From contig JAJIRX010000738.1 of NCBI GenBank assembly GCA_023853785.1, positions 186,001-250,000 of the forward strand: a stretch of DNA of 64,000 bases. The letters run 5' to 3'. A program made the translations under genes and the position numbers. The notes beneath the pieces are model-generated. The model made no database searches and was not told the origin of the DNA. It saw nothing but the letters and a program-made list of their open reading frames with translations. Source of the stretch: Psilocybe azurescens. Taxonomy: Eukaryota > Basidiomycota > Agaricomycetes > Agaricales > Agrocybaceae. Shown here piece after piece: positions 11,050-22,800 of this stretch; within the stretch, counting starts at the first letter, position 1; each line of letters starts with the position of its first letter.

Positions 11050-11476
11050 GGATATGTAGTGCGTATAGAAAATTTGTGACTTTCCTTTATATATTGCCAA
11101 CATGCTCTCGCAACCGAAGCTTTCACTCTAAACCATCTGAGTTTTTTTTCCTGAATCAGGAAACAAGTGAGTCAAGTGTGAGTTAGTAGATAAGTATAAA
11201 TAAGTGGCTTTGACCCTTTTGTCTTTGAAGGTAGTAATGAGACAGAGTACTTAGATTAATAGAACTGGCAAGCTTTGCGCCCGGCTTACCTAGTTTCCCG
11301 CAGCCAGCTGAAAGGTGCTGCCTCCATCGCATTATCATATCCAGAAACGGCAAGATTTTCCCTGAAGAGATCCATCACGTGCGCAAAATTTGAAGGCGGG
11401 TTATTCACTTTGAGTTTTCTGTCTGTGCGTATTTATCAATAAGCCATCAAGCTTTCTTTCTCCTCGACTTGAAGAC
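11050..11476. other. Intergenic region upstream of UTP10
   Basis: A 427-base gap between the rvt stop and the UTP10 start on the same strand. It holds the rvt 3' flank and the presumed UTP10 promoter. A pyrimidine-rich stretch (tttctttctcctcgacttgaa, ending just before the ATG) is typical of fungal housekeeping promoters. I see no TATA element. Confidence 0.45.
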
Positions 11477-14400
11477 ATGTCCAGCTTAGCGACCCAGCTG
11501 GCGCAAAATGTCTCTCTCAACGCGTCTCTTCTAGTCGACCGGTCTCGTCGAAAAGCATCGGCATCCTATCTTTTCACTGGAAAAGAGGCAGATCAACACG
11601 ACCTCGAAGCCATTCACGCCCTTGCCGTTAATGCGCTGATCCATCTAACGTCTGTTAGCCCTGCTCTCGAGAAATATGAGGAAACTCTGTTCTCTGAGAG
11701 GGCTAAGGAGACGGACAGAACCTTGTTACCTTTGGAAGCAGTCCAGGAATTGGACAAGGCCATCGAAGAGTTTCTATGGTTGCTTAGTCCCTATTTGATG
11801 GAGCCATCTACTGGAAAGATCATAGAGTGGCTTGTGAGAAGGTTCCGGTAAGTGATATGGTCTTTAGAGATGGAATTTCTCTCATTGACTCTTGACTAGC
11901 ATTCACGAGTTCAATGTCGAAGCCACATTGTCGCTGTTTCTCCCATATCATGAATCACCGCACTTCGCCAAAATAGTCACCATTCTTCAATTAAAGTACT
12001 GTTTCATCTCTGTCTTTCTCAGTTGCCATTACTGATGGTGATATCTTCTAGACCCAATTCTATCTGGAGTTTTCTCATTCCCTATAAATCAGCCGCTCAG
12101 AATCTTCCTCGAGTGTCCTTGGTGACTGAGATGCTGAAAAACTCCGACCTCGCACGCTTTGTCATTTCCTTTGCTTCCTGTAGCAGTCAAAAAGGCCTAG
12201 GCCACCATGTACTCTTTGCTTTCAATGCTGCCACTTTATACGACTTTATCAAACGAAGTAAATCGATGAGTGAAGGCACAATGGCATATCTTTTACCGGG
12301 ACTTCTCGAACCTTTACAGCAAAAAGGTAAAAAATTGGTGAAAGATGGTGTTGTGCGTATACATTTTAGTTCCTTGTTTTATCATCCTACTAACTAGGGA
12401 TCACTATCTATAGCTTGGAAGTTACATCCTTCTAGCGACCCTTTCCACGAGATGCGAGCTCTCATCTTCTGCTTTGAAGGCTATTGTTGGGGTCATGTCG
12501 GCTTGCGCTCACGCCGTACAAGGAAATCAATTTGTTAGTTCCCTTATTGCAATATGCGAGGCTCAGCCTGAAGTGGAGAAATTCACCGATGGGACGCTCA
12601 GTGCCATGCTCCACATATCGTATGCATTATTCGTTGTTGCTTTTCTTGCCCAAATCTGATGTTCCATACAGTAATCTCAAAGAAGAACTCGCGTCCGGTT
12701 CGTCCTGGGTAGGCAGTGAGAAGGTTATATCTCCTTTGGTGAAAGGGTTATGCGATAGGCAAGAATATCCCACCTCCATTACAATTTCTCCCTTGACACT
12801 TTCAAAGGCTGGAAGACCCTGTCGCATTGAACTTGCTCAGAATCAGTTATCTTGACACAGACAACACCGTCATCCGTGATTGAGACTCTGGCTTCTTCTC
12901 TCCTGGAAGTTGGTGCAAAATCAGAGAGAGACACACAGATTGCTCTGAGCTCTCGTCGCCTTCTTTCACTTATTCAACAGCGGCAGCCGGATATATTGGG
13001 AATGCTCTCGACATCTTTGGCGAAAACAACCCTTCATTGAGGGAAACCATAGAACAACTGGTTATCTCTTTATCTACTGTAAGCTTCATATGAATCATTT
13101 TATGGCTGTTTTTTCTAATTTTTTTTCCCACAGATTGGACAATTGTCAAATGCGCAAACTTCCCGTGAAGGAAATGATATGATACTTGCATCGGCAGACG
13201 CTGACCCCAAAGTTCGCATAATAGCCATCAAAGAATTGGTTAAATCTGTTGAAGGGAAGGATCTGACTAGTATCGAGAATATGGTTCGAAATCTTTGCTA
13301 CCGTGGTGTAAACCATGTACTCATGCGTTGAGCAGGAAACAATTCGAGGCATTCTCATTGCCCGTCTTCAAGAGTCCAATATCAGCGTTTTGGAAGCCCT
13401 GTATGCCAATCCGTCGGCTGTGACGCCTATTTTCGCATCAGACCCAAAAAGCTTTTTTGTCGTCATTATCGCTGGCCATGGATTCAGATTCGAAGCCTAA
13501 ACGAAATCTTTTCCGCCTTCATTTATCCTATCTGGCGTCGTCTTTCTGGAAAGCTGTGGACCCAGCAATACAGACAGAAAATTTTCCATCTTATCCTTTT
13601 CCCCTTCCTGTTATTCTCCAAACCAAGGCAAAAGACCGCTGAGCTTGTTTGGGATGTTATCAAGGAACACTTTCCCGAAACCATCTCCTTGGAATGGCTT
13701 AACGGATGTGCACAGGTAGTCAAATCGGAAAACACCGAAGGCGCAGAGGTCGTTGACTTCATGAACGACATCAATTTCAGTGTCGCGGAACAAATGGCCG
13801 GTAGGTCAAAATTGTTTAATTTTAAACCTCATTGATGTTAATCTTTATATCAGGTAACATAATGAAATCAGTCCATTTTTCTGAACACTTTGAGGCTCTC
13901 CTCGGTAAATTGAAAGATTCGCATCCTCACGTCAAATTGATGGGTTATCTTGTTGCTCTTGCTCTCGTCAAGAAGCTATCCGAAGATCGTCAAATTGACG
14001 TAGCCCATGAAATAATAGCGACTATAGATCTTAATGAACTTTCAGGCGTTGACGATTCTTCACAGGAACATCTAGCACTTGGCGTAAGCATCGTTGATCC
14101 TCTGATATATTCTCATCACTCACGAATTTACTCAGTCTGCGGAGTATAAGTCCTTAGGAAAACACATCATCACCAAACCCAGTAGTAGAACGACATTGAA
14201 CTGGTTGCAAATATCTCTTGTAGCCGCCATATCGCGAATTCCGAGACCGACCGACCTTGTGCTCGACTGGGTTACTGAGTTATCCTCTGTAAACTCATTC
14301 AACGATAATGTTTCTATTCAAGCTGACATGCATGATTGTAGAAATCGACAGACCGAGGTTGCCGTTTTGTCCGCCTCATGAGGTCCATCTACCAACTTGC

Positions 14401-17400
14401 GAATGCATCGACATCAGTCCCTGTCCTTTCGACCACACTCCTTCAAATTCTATTCGTAAACCTCAAAGGAGATGCATTGGCATTTTTAGCTGGTGTCTGG
14501 GCCTCAGGAAATGCAGATGAATACAAGGACTCCACGGCCATCGCATTATTGCACGCTGCCGCCTTTTTGGAAGCGCATCTACTTGAAGACGATGGCGTGG
14601 ATTTCCAGACCATTCTTCCCACCTTGCTTGTTGCACTGCAAACTTCCGACGCTCAAATATGCCAAGGAGCCCTGGAATGTATATCACGCGTCAGAATATT
14701 GGCTGAACGGAAACTTTCGTCTGTGTATCGCTTTGACACGATTTACGGAAATAACGATAGTAAGAATGGGTTTTCTTTTCTTTCACATTCCGCTAATCCA
14801 TGAAAATCAGGGACTTTGCAGTATCTAGACCAAGACGATCTTAAGAGATATTTGAATGCTCTTGTTGAACATCGTGATCACTTTACTAATGATCCTTCCT
14901 ATTTGAAAATATTCCATGACCAACATCTTGGTCGCACCAAAGCTGACAAGAAGCGAGACGCTGAGTAAGTTTTTTCTTTGGCGTCATAGCAAAACTGTGA
15001 GATTTATGATGACCGACAGCTACAAACATCGCATCGTGTGCTACCTACTGTCCCACATCAATGCCCTTTCGTCCGGAGACTGTTCAAAACTCGCTTTTGA
15101 AATCAATCGCAACAGTTACCAACAAGGCAAAGATTCAAATCCTTTCCCCTACAATTCAAACGGTGGTCGGGAGTGTATCGTCGGTGGAAGCAACAGATAC
15201 ATTCTCTACATATTCTGAAGAATTTCTAACTCGTCTACTATCCTGTTATGATTCTGGAGCTTCCACTTACCTCAACGAAACAGCCACTGCTTGGGACACC
15301 TTTTCCCAGCTCTTACATACTTTCTTTCCGTTCAGGTATTTTCACATCCCATTATTGGCTTGCAGTTTATTCACTTTTTTGGTAGGCACGCCAATGCAGC
15401 CACAAGAAGCTCTTGCTCATGCCATTGAAAATGGATTATTTGCCTCTCTCAATCAACAAAGAAGTTCGCTCTCTGCGAGATACTCCTTGACGTTGGTTCA
15501 CAAGATTCATCATCTGTAAGCATCGGCCATGTGACAATTTTGACATCGGACTCAACTATCAATACCAAATAGCAATCACTCTCTCGGCGTGTACTATCAA
15601 CCGTCCTTGTCGATGTACCGCTCATTGTTCATCTACTTGGATTGTACACCCCTCCTGGACCAACCTCCAGCCCTCGGGCCACCAAAAGAGTTAAGACTAC
15701 GGAGTGAGTAGATGAAACGATATCTTATTAGATATAAATATTTATCTATCCACCAGATCTCCTGAAGACGCTCTCCCTCGGCTCAGCCTTCTGGTTGAGA
15801 TTTTGGGAACGAAGTCCCTGCCGGGGTCGCTTGACCTTATTTCTCATCTTCTTGGTACTTTGAGCAGGCTCATACAAGTCTTACCTCCAGCGCAAGCCGA
15901 CGTGAGCTACATTGAGCAACTTTTGATGTCTGCAGTGGAAAGCGCTGCATCTAAAATCACCGTACGTGCCTCGCAACTAAATTTTCGTTACTGTCTAATA
16001 CTTTATACAGGAAGTTCCCAACTTATCCCCGAGCGTGATACGTCTAGATATATTAGTTGAGGTTATTAGGGGTCAGTAGACATTTGGTATAACTTGGGCA
16101 CATCAGAAATCTAATAGTTATCTAGTATCTGGTAACCCACAGACATTCCATCAGGCACTCCTTCTCATTGCCAATCTGGCCCGCCTTGCACCCGAATCGG
16201 TGCTTTACAACGTCATGCCAGTCTTCACTTTCATGGGGTCGAATGTCTTCCATAGGGACGACAGCTACAGCTTCAAGGTTGTACAACAGGTATGTTTTTC
16301 ATTGGAAATATGGGATCTACGATTTAACAGTCGTGTTGCAGACAATCGACGGCATCGTCCCTGTAATGGTATCATCGTTGAAGGAAGCTCATTCGCAACC
16401 GCTCGACCTTTACCTCGCCTCCAAGGAATTCCTTCGTGTCTTTTCCGATGCCGCGAATCATATCCCACGCCATAGGCGCAACAAGTTCGTGCTCAATAAA
16501 ATTTGCACCTGGCCGCTAAACTGATATCGCTCTAGATTCTTTGCTCATCTCGTCGATGTCCTCGGTGCCCGAGACTTTTTGGCTCCAATTTGCATGCTTT
16601 TGCTTGAAAAAATGGCCAATCGAATTATTCGGCAGCCTTCGGAGGAAGTTCAAAACTCACTGTCGTTGCCGATAGCTGTATTCCAGCATTGCGATTATGC
16701 ATTACAACTTCATGTCAGCTTCTTTTCTCTCCTTTCATGCATATGTGTTTTAATGAAAAATAATTTCTAGACTGCAACTGAAATCCTACAAGAAAGCAGA
16801 CGCATTGTTGCGCATATAATTGACCCTCAATCAAAACAACCTATCTTCTTGGAAGGAATAACGTATGAAAATCGTGTCTACTGCCCTTTTTCTTTATACT
16901 GACTGCGTTTGTAGTGACGGAGACCATTCAGTTTCATCTTCGACCATTTTGAGGCGACGCGCGCAAGCGCTGGTTGTCTTCATTGGTTACGCCTTCAAGC
17001 CAAAGACTGCCATTCCGGCCTTGTTGCATAGCGAATTTTCCATTAGTTCTGTTATCTCCCAACTTATCACGTTGGCCATCCTCCCAGAGGGCGTTTCGAA
17101 GGAAACAAAGATCGGAGATGTATCCGAAGCTGCGCGATCGACTCTGAACAGACTGCTGAGCGGGATGTCTGTCGTTGATTTCAGTGAAGCAGTGGAGGCG
17201 ATGCTTGACTCAGGAGGCGTAAAGGTATGCATCACTGTTACTAAATCTACACAATTTACATTAAAGCTATATTAGGTTCAATCTGGAGCGCTGGAGCTTC
17301 TTGCGAAGAGACTTCCCGACGTCTCTGACAAGATGCGCCCGACACTCAGTGACTTTGTCATCAAAATTTTGGTGTCCAATCAAGAGCTTGCTTACCGTTC

Positions 17401-19191
17401 AAAAAGAAGGTCAACTTGTAATACATGCATTCCACGCTATCAATTCAATAGCTTCCCACTATGTCGCCTGGAGAAGAGAGCTCTCTGACTGACTTAGTTC
17501 CATTTGCTATATCTGCTGCTAAAGAAAAGGCCCTGGCTCTCTCAGCCTTGGGCGCGCTCTCTGCTATGTCGTATGTTTGATGTTTCTTTCTCATACGACG
17601 CAGCTTTTCATATGATTCATTTTAGGGTCAAACTTGGTCCTCGCATTATTCCTTTCTTCCGATCAATCATCTCCTTGAGTGTTGCCATCCTTCGAGGCGA
17701 AGATGCATGTAAGCACATTATCCCTTCTAATCATCGTTTCTTGTTTTCATACCAGGGAGAAATAGCGCTTTTCCACAACTCATTTGAGGTCCTCAATGGA
17801 ATGCTATCGACCATACCAACTTTCTGGGGAAGTGGCGAAGTCAACCAAGTGGTATTTTTGTATATGGACCAAGCATCTTCTTCATCCAAGCTGCCATCAG
17901 CTACATTATCAGCATTGATAAAAGCACTTGCTAAACGCATACCTGCAAAAGTTCTCATTCCAACTTTACTGGACATGTGGCAACCTCTGCAGACGTCTGG
18001 AAAACTGGTAATGTCCCCCACTGGTCTTTCTAGTGTTTTAAACTGACGGTTGCGAAAGGCGAGAATCTCGGCTTATTTCCATGTGTTGGGTCGGGCGCTC
18101 CAACACGCCGATCGTCCAATTGTGTTGGAGCATCTTCGTACATCTTTCAAGATATTTCTTGAGGCCTTGGATGTTGTCAAAGTCGATATTGAGGTTTGTA
18201 ATCGTGGCCTTGGATACTATCAAACATCGGCTGACTTGACTTTTGATAGGTGGAAACCCGCGTTATTTCGGCGTTCAAGGAGCTTGTGGTCAAGTTGAAC
18301 GAGACTGCGTTCAAACCATTATTCCGTCGCCTTTACGATTGGGCCTTTGTCGAAAACATCAGTGCGTAAATCATTGCCTTTCAAATTAACACCAATTAAC
18401 AGCTGCGTAGGTCACATTGCTCGTAAGGTCACGTTTGGCCATCTTTATATCAGCCTCCTTGATTTCTTCAAGGTAAGAATACACGATTAATGAACCCTTC
18501 AATTCTTTTTCATACATTATTATCAGGGCTTGATGGTCCCGTATATGTCCTTCCTCTTGCAACCTTACAGCGATGTATTGGCCTCTTTCACTGCATCTAC
18601 GTCCGATGACTTCTCCTTGTGGTCTTCTGTCATTCAAACACTTACCCGAACGCTGAACTTTGACGATGGAGGTGAGTCAAGCATCTCAATATATACACTC
18701 AGATATTTACTTAAACATCGTCTTTCCAGTGTTCTGGAGAGACGACAAGCTGCGACAGATTGCAACACCTCTGACAGGCCAAATTGAAGTGTGCATTAGA
18801 CTAGGCTTTGCGGATGGGAAGATACTGCTGCAGGACTGCTTCGCCGCGCTGGTGGAGAACCGCGACGGACGACACGCTGCTCAAGACCATCAACCTGAAC
18901 ATCTTGATGCATACGCGATCGGAAGACCATAGAGTGAGACTGTTTGCGTTGACGTGCTCCGAGGCCATCTGGCACTCCAATGGCGGTAAATTACTCGGTA
19001 TGTTTTTTCTGCGTTTGTTGCGGAAAATGGTATGGTGACTGAAAGAAAATGAAATTTGTACAGGATTTGTCGGTGAGACTGCGACGTTCATCTCGGAATG
19101 CGGCGAGGACGAGAACGATGTGGTCGTGAAGGAATGCTTTAAATTGAAAGATGCAGTGGAGAGCGTGGCTGGCACAATCGACGGGTTGTAA
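11477..19191 (+). CDS. UTP10: UTP10/HEATR1, U3 snoRNP-associated 90S pre-ribosome protein
   Basis: A very large gene with at least twenty introns, encoding roughly 2,000 residues. The N-terminus ([23 protein letters not shown], then [18 protein letters not shown]) matches UTP10, whose HEAT-repeat solenoid is part of the t-UTP complex for 18S rRNA maturation and Pol I transcription in the nucleolus. Further diagnostic blocks are [20 protein letters not shown] (near 13600) and, at the C-terminus, [40 protein letters not shown] and [19 protein letters not shown] (BP28CT-type region). Frame breaks: G-run 12998-13000 (one short), T-run 13453-13458 (one long), A-run 13578-13581 (one long) and CC at 18860-18861 (one long). 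Each is repaired by one base, and the gene is essential in yeast, so these look like sequence errors. The stop is TAA at 19189-19191. Exact exon borders in 14-18 kb are not all resolved here. Confidence 0.88.
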
Positions 19192-19834
19192 TACAGTCTC
19201 TTGTTGGATGATGCGGAGACAAGAAAGCAATGTAGTATAATGCAAGTATATAACATCTATTTGATGATGATTTGAATGTGATGAGATGCAAGAGAATGAA
19301 TGAGAAGCAGTTCAGTTTCCAGAACAACCAATCAATGCATGCATGGGTCATCATGCTTCGCAGTCCAAACCAATATGTCGACGACGGCCAGAGATGAGAT
19401 GAATCATACAAGAATCATGATGTTTTGAAAGCAATGCGATTGAAATTGAGATTGAAAAACCGAGTCTGATTGAGATATGAGTTAAAAAAAAAGAGAAGAG
19501 AAAAATTCAATGGGATATAATAATGAACAATTGACATATGTATGGGGTAACCTGCGAGCGTAAAAGAAAGAAAAGATGACAAGAAAACTTGAATAGAGTA
19601 AATAAAAAGAGCAAAAGCATTGACACGAAGCACCGACAGCCCGTGAAGAGTTGGGGGTATATGTACTAGTTGATTGTTCGAGGGAAATAAGTAGAAAGAT
19701 ATTGGTATGCTGGTTGGTATGTTTTAACAGATAGATATAAAGCAAGCAAGCAAGGCCTTACGTGGCGTCCACAAAAAAAAAAAAGCAATGAGAGTAGAAT
19801 AATGAGATGAAAATGAAAAAATGAAAAATGAAGA
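19192..19834. other. Convergent 3' intergenic region (UTP10 / PAK kinase)
   Basis: Tail-to-tail gap between UTP10 (+) and the kinase (-). The sequence is AT-rich with purine-rich plus-strand runs (for example 19485-19505 and 19560-19615) and an A12 run at about 19773-19784, consistent with two opposing 3' UTRs and polyadenylation regions. No gene seen. Confidence 0.5.
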
Positions 19835-22800
19835 TTATAATGAATTTCCTTCCTGGATTAACTTTTCGATAGCCATACATTGCTGGAGCAGGAGCACCAC
19901 AACGTGGCGGCCGCATGCTTTGTGGACGATGAAGGAGCTCTGTTTTAGGTGCAGATAGGGATCGTAAGTCAGAATTGGCGATGTGAAAACGGAACAAACA
20001 AAGTTACCTTTAATAGCTCGCTCGGGCTCGGGCGCACCGCAGCCGGTTCGGAGCACTTTCGTAAAAAAGTCGTGGAACGCGGGCGAGTAGAGCTCGGGCT
20101 GGCGGAGCGGCGGCCAGCGCTCCGCGAATTGTTGTGTGTCTGCGAATGGGGGTCCTGTTGCGCCATCTCCCACACCGTCGCGCCAAGGGACCAGACGTCG
20201 ACTTTGAGCGCGTCATATGGAGGTCTGGGAGAAGGAAAAGAAGAGAGGAGAGGGTTAGAATTGATGTTTGCACGGAGAGAGGAAGAGGGAATGGATGGTA
20301 CCTTCGGACTTCTGGAGCCTGCCAGAACACCACACCGGCAGCGTCAGACCGCATTGAGGATCCAGGTGTCACTTGTACGGCGTTTGAAAAATCAGCTATA
20401 TCGTAATGGGTTTAGTATTCCTTGAATAACGAACAAAAAGGCAAAGAACGACGTACCAAGCTTGAGCACACCATTTTTATTGAGAAGCAGGTTATCCGAG
20501 CGCACATCCCGATGCGAGATGTTGTGCTTCTGCAGGAACTCGAGCGCACACAGAACATCACTCGCGAAGCGCGCAATCGTGCGTTCCTGGAGCTGGAGGC
20601 CGTCGCCCACGAGTGCGATGATGTCCGCGAGACTGCGCTCCATGAGCTCCATGCGCACCCAGAGCGAGTCCTCGACGAGGTCGACGTACACGCCGTCCAT
20701 TCCGAGCACGTTCTCGTGCCCGAGCCCGCGCATCAGCGAGAGCTCGCGCTGCAGGTCGACGAGCTTCGGGCTGCCCGACGGCACGATTGCAACGCTCTTG
20801 ATGGCGACCATCACCGGGCGCGCGTTGATCACCTCGTCCGCGTCCTGCGCCTTGACGAGCGGCGGCAGGCGCAGTTTGTGTGCGGTTGCGGGGTTGAGCA
20901 GGGCGGCGAAGACGGAGCCGGACTCGCCCTCTGCGATCTCCCGCAGGTCGAGGTAGTGCTCGCGCGGGTCGACCGCCTCGTCGATGAACTCCTCCAGAGG
21001 GGCGACGACGTCCGAGAGCCAGCCGCGGTACCGCTGGAAGGGCGAGAGCGGCGTCGACGTCTCGGGTGTTATACCTGACGACGTCACGGACCCGCAATGG
21101 CCGGAGAGCGGCGCGTCCGAGATCACGATCGTCGGCCTGTGCATCATCCCAGGCGAAGCGGCGGCAGCTGCGAGCGCCTCTGCTTCCATCGTCTCCTCAT
21201 CTGGATACCCTGCAAACTCCGCCTCATCCTCGTCCTCATCCTGTTCCCTGCTCCACGCAGCCGCCTTGGACATCGACGACAGTGGCAGCCCATGCGAATG
21301 CTGCCCAAGCTCGAATGAGATCTTATCCGGCGTCGGCGAGGGTGTCTGCACGCCGTCAAGATAATACAGCAACGGCGACGCGAGCCCCCATCCGTTGTCG
21401 GCGTCGGCTGCAGCTCCTGCGACGACCGATCCCGCGAACTCGACGTCGAGGACGAGCCTGTGCTCTCCTCGCTCCCACCACCACTGCCGCCGCCGCCGAA
21501 ATGCGAGCTCAGCGGCGACGCGGGCTGTGTGCGCGCCTGCGCCTCGTTGTGCCGCTCGCGCGCGCTCCGCCGCAAGGGACGCCGTCGCACGGCTCTTGTC
21601 CATGACATACGCGCCGGCGCGCCGTGCGACGGAGACGTTGCGCACGATGGTGGCGGCGGCGAGCGCGGTGACGGTGAGCGTCGACGAGCTGCTCCGGCTC
21701 GAGTCGCGGTTCGGGTCTCTGTCCGAGTGCATGTGTGGGGGCGCGTCGAGCAGCCGTGCGTGCGTGTCCGCGTCCGCAGTACTGCGCTCGGTGGTTGTTG
21801 TGGCGGTGATGTCGTCGCCGTTGTTGTTGTCCTCGGCAAGCCGCAGCTGGATATCAGGCGTCTCGTCCTCGAGATACCCGCCGTACAACTCCTCCTCCGC
21901 CTCGTCGACCTCTATGTCCTCATACACCTCCAGCTCTTGTTCGCCCGCCTCCTCATCGTCATAAATACTCCCATCATCCTCATCCTCGTCCTCCCCATTA
22001 CCCACTTTCCTACCCGCCTCGACCCCATATACGGGCGAACTGCCAACCACATCCCTGACAGTCTGCACACCGCTCTCACCCCCTTGGCGCACCCATCGCG
22101 CTCGCGATCCGTGAAACTCAGCGCGGGGGTCGGACCCACGCCCGCGCTCTTCAGCGCGTCCTGCGCGCCCAGCGGCAACGCGACGCTCAGATGCAGCCCC
22201 GGGATCGCGCTGATCATCCCCGGATCCATCATCTGCTCGATCTCGTTCCAGAGCTGCGCCGAGTCGGGGCCCGCCGACGAGGCGCCCGGCGAGAAGACGG
22301 TCGTGGGCTCGCCGTTGCTGTTGGTCGTGGTGGAGGTGGCGAGCCCAGCGGTGGCCCATGCCGAGGGCGGCGGGCTGAGCAGGCCGGTAGGCGATCGTAC
22401 GCATGTGGGGGCGGGCGCAGGCGGCGTGGTGGAGGTGGGTGCGGTGGGTATTGGAGGCAGCGATGGTGGAGCAGACGCTGCCCCGATCGGCGGGGCGGGC
22501 AAAGGGAATGTCGGGCCGGACCGAGAGCCAGATCTGGCGCGCTGGTGGGCGAGGATGGGCGGGATAGGTATCGAAGGCGGCGGCTTTGACGTTGGCAGTT
22601 TGCGTACCGTTGGCTGCTGTGACGAAGACTGCTGTTGGACCTGAACAGGCGGTGGCTGGATCTGGCGCTCCCAAGGCCGCGCTGTCGCCGCCGCCGTAGC
22701 AGTCGTCACCGTCGTCGGCGAGTCCCTCTCCCTCTCCCTCTGTCTCGCTTTCTCTCGTTCTTTGTCCTTGTCCTTGTCCCGCTCACTTAAACTCGACCCT

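Noticed and set aside
21460..22644. Long plus-strand open frame (394 codons) inside the kinase locus, and other long antisense frames there
   Set aside because: They are by-products of very GC-rich coding DNA on the other strand; composition is implausible for a protein and no domain is present.
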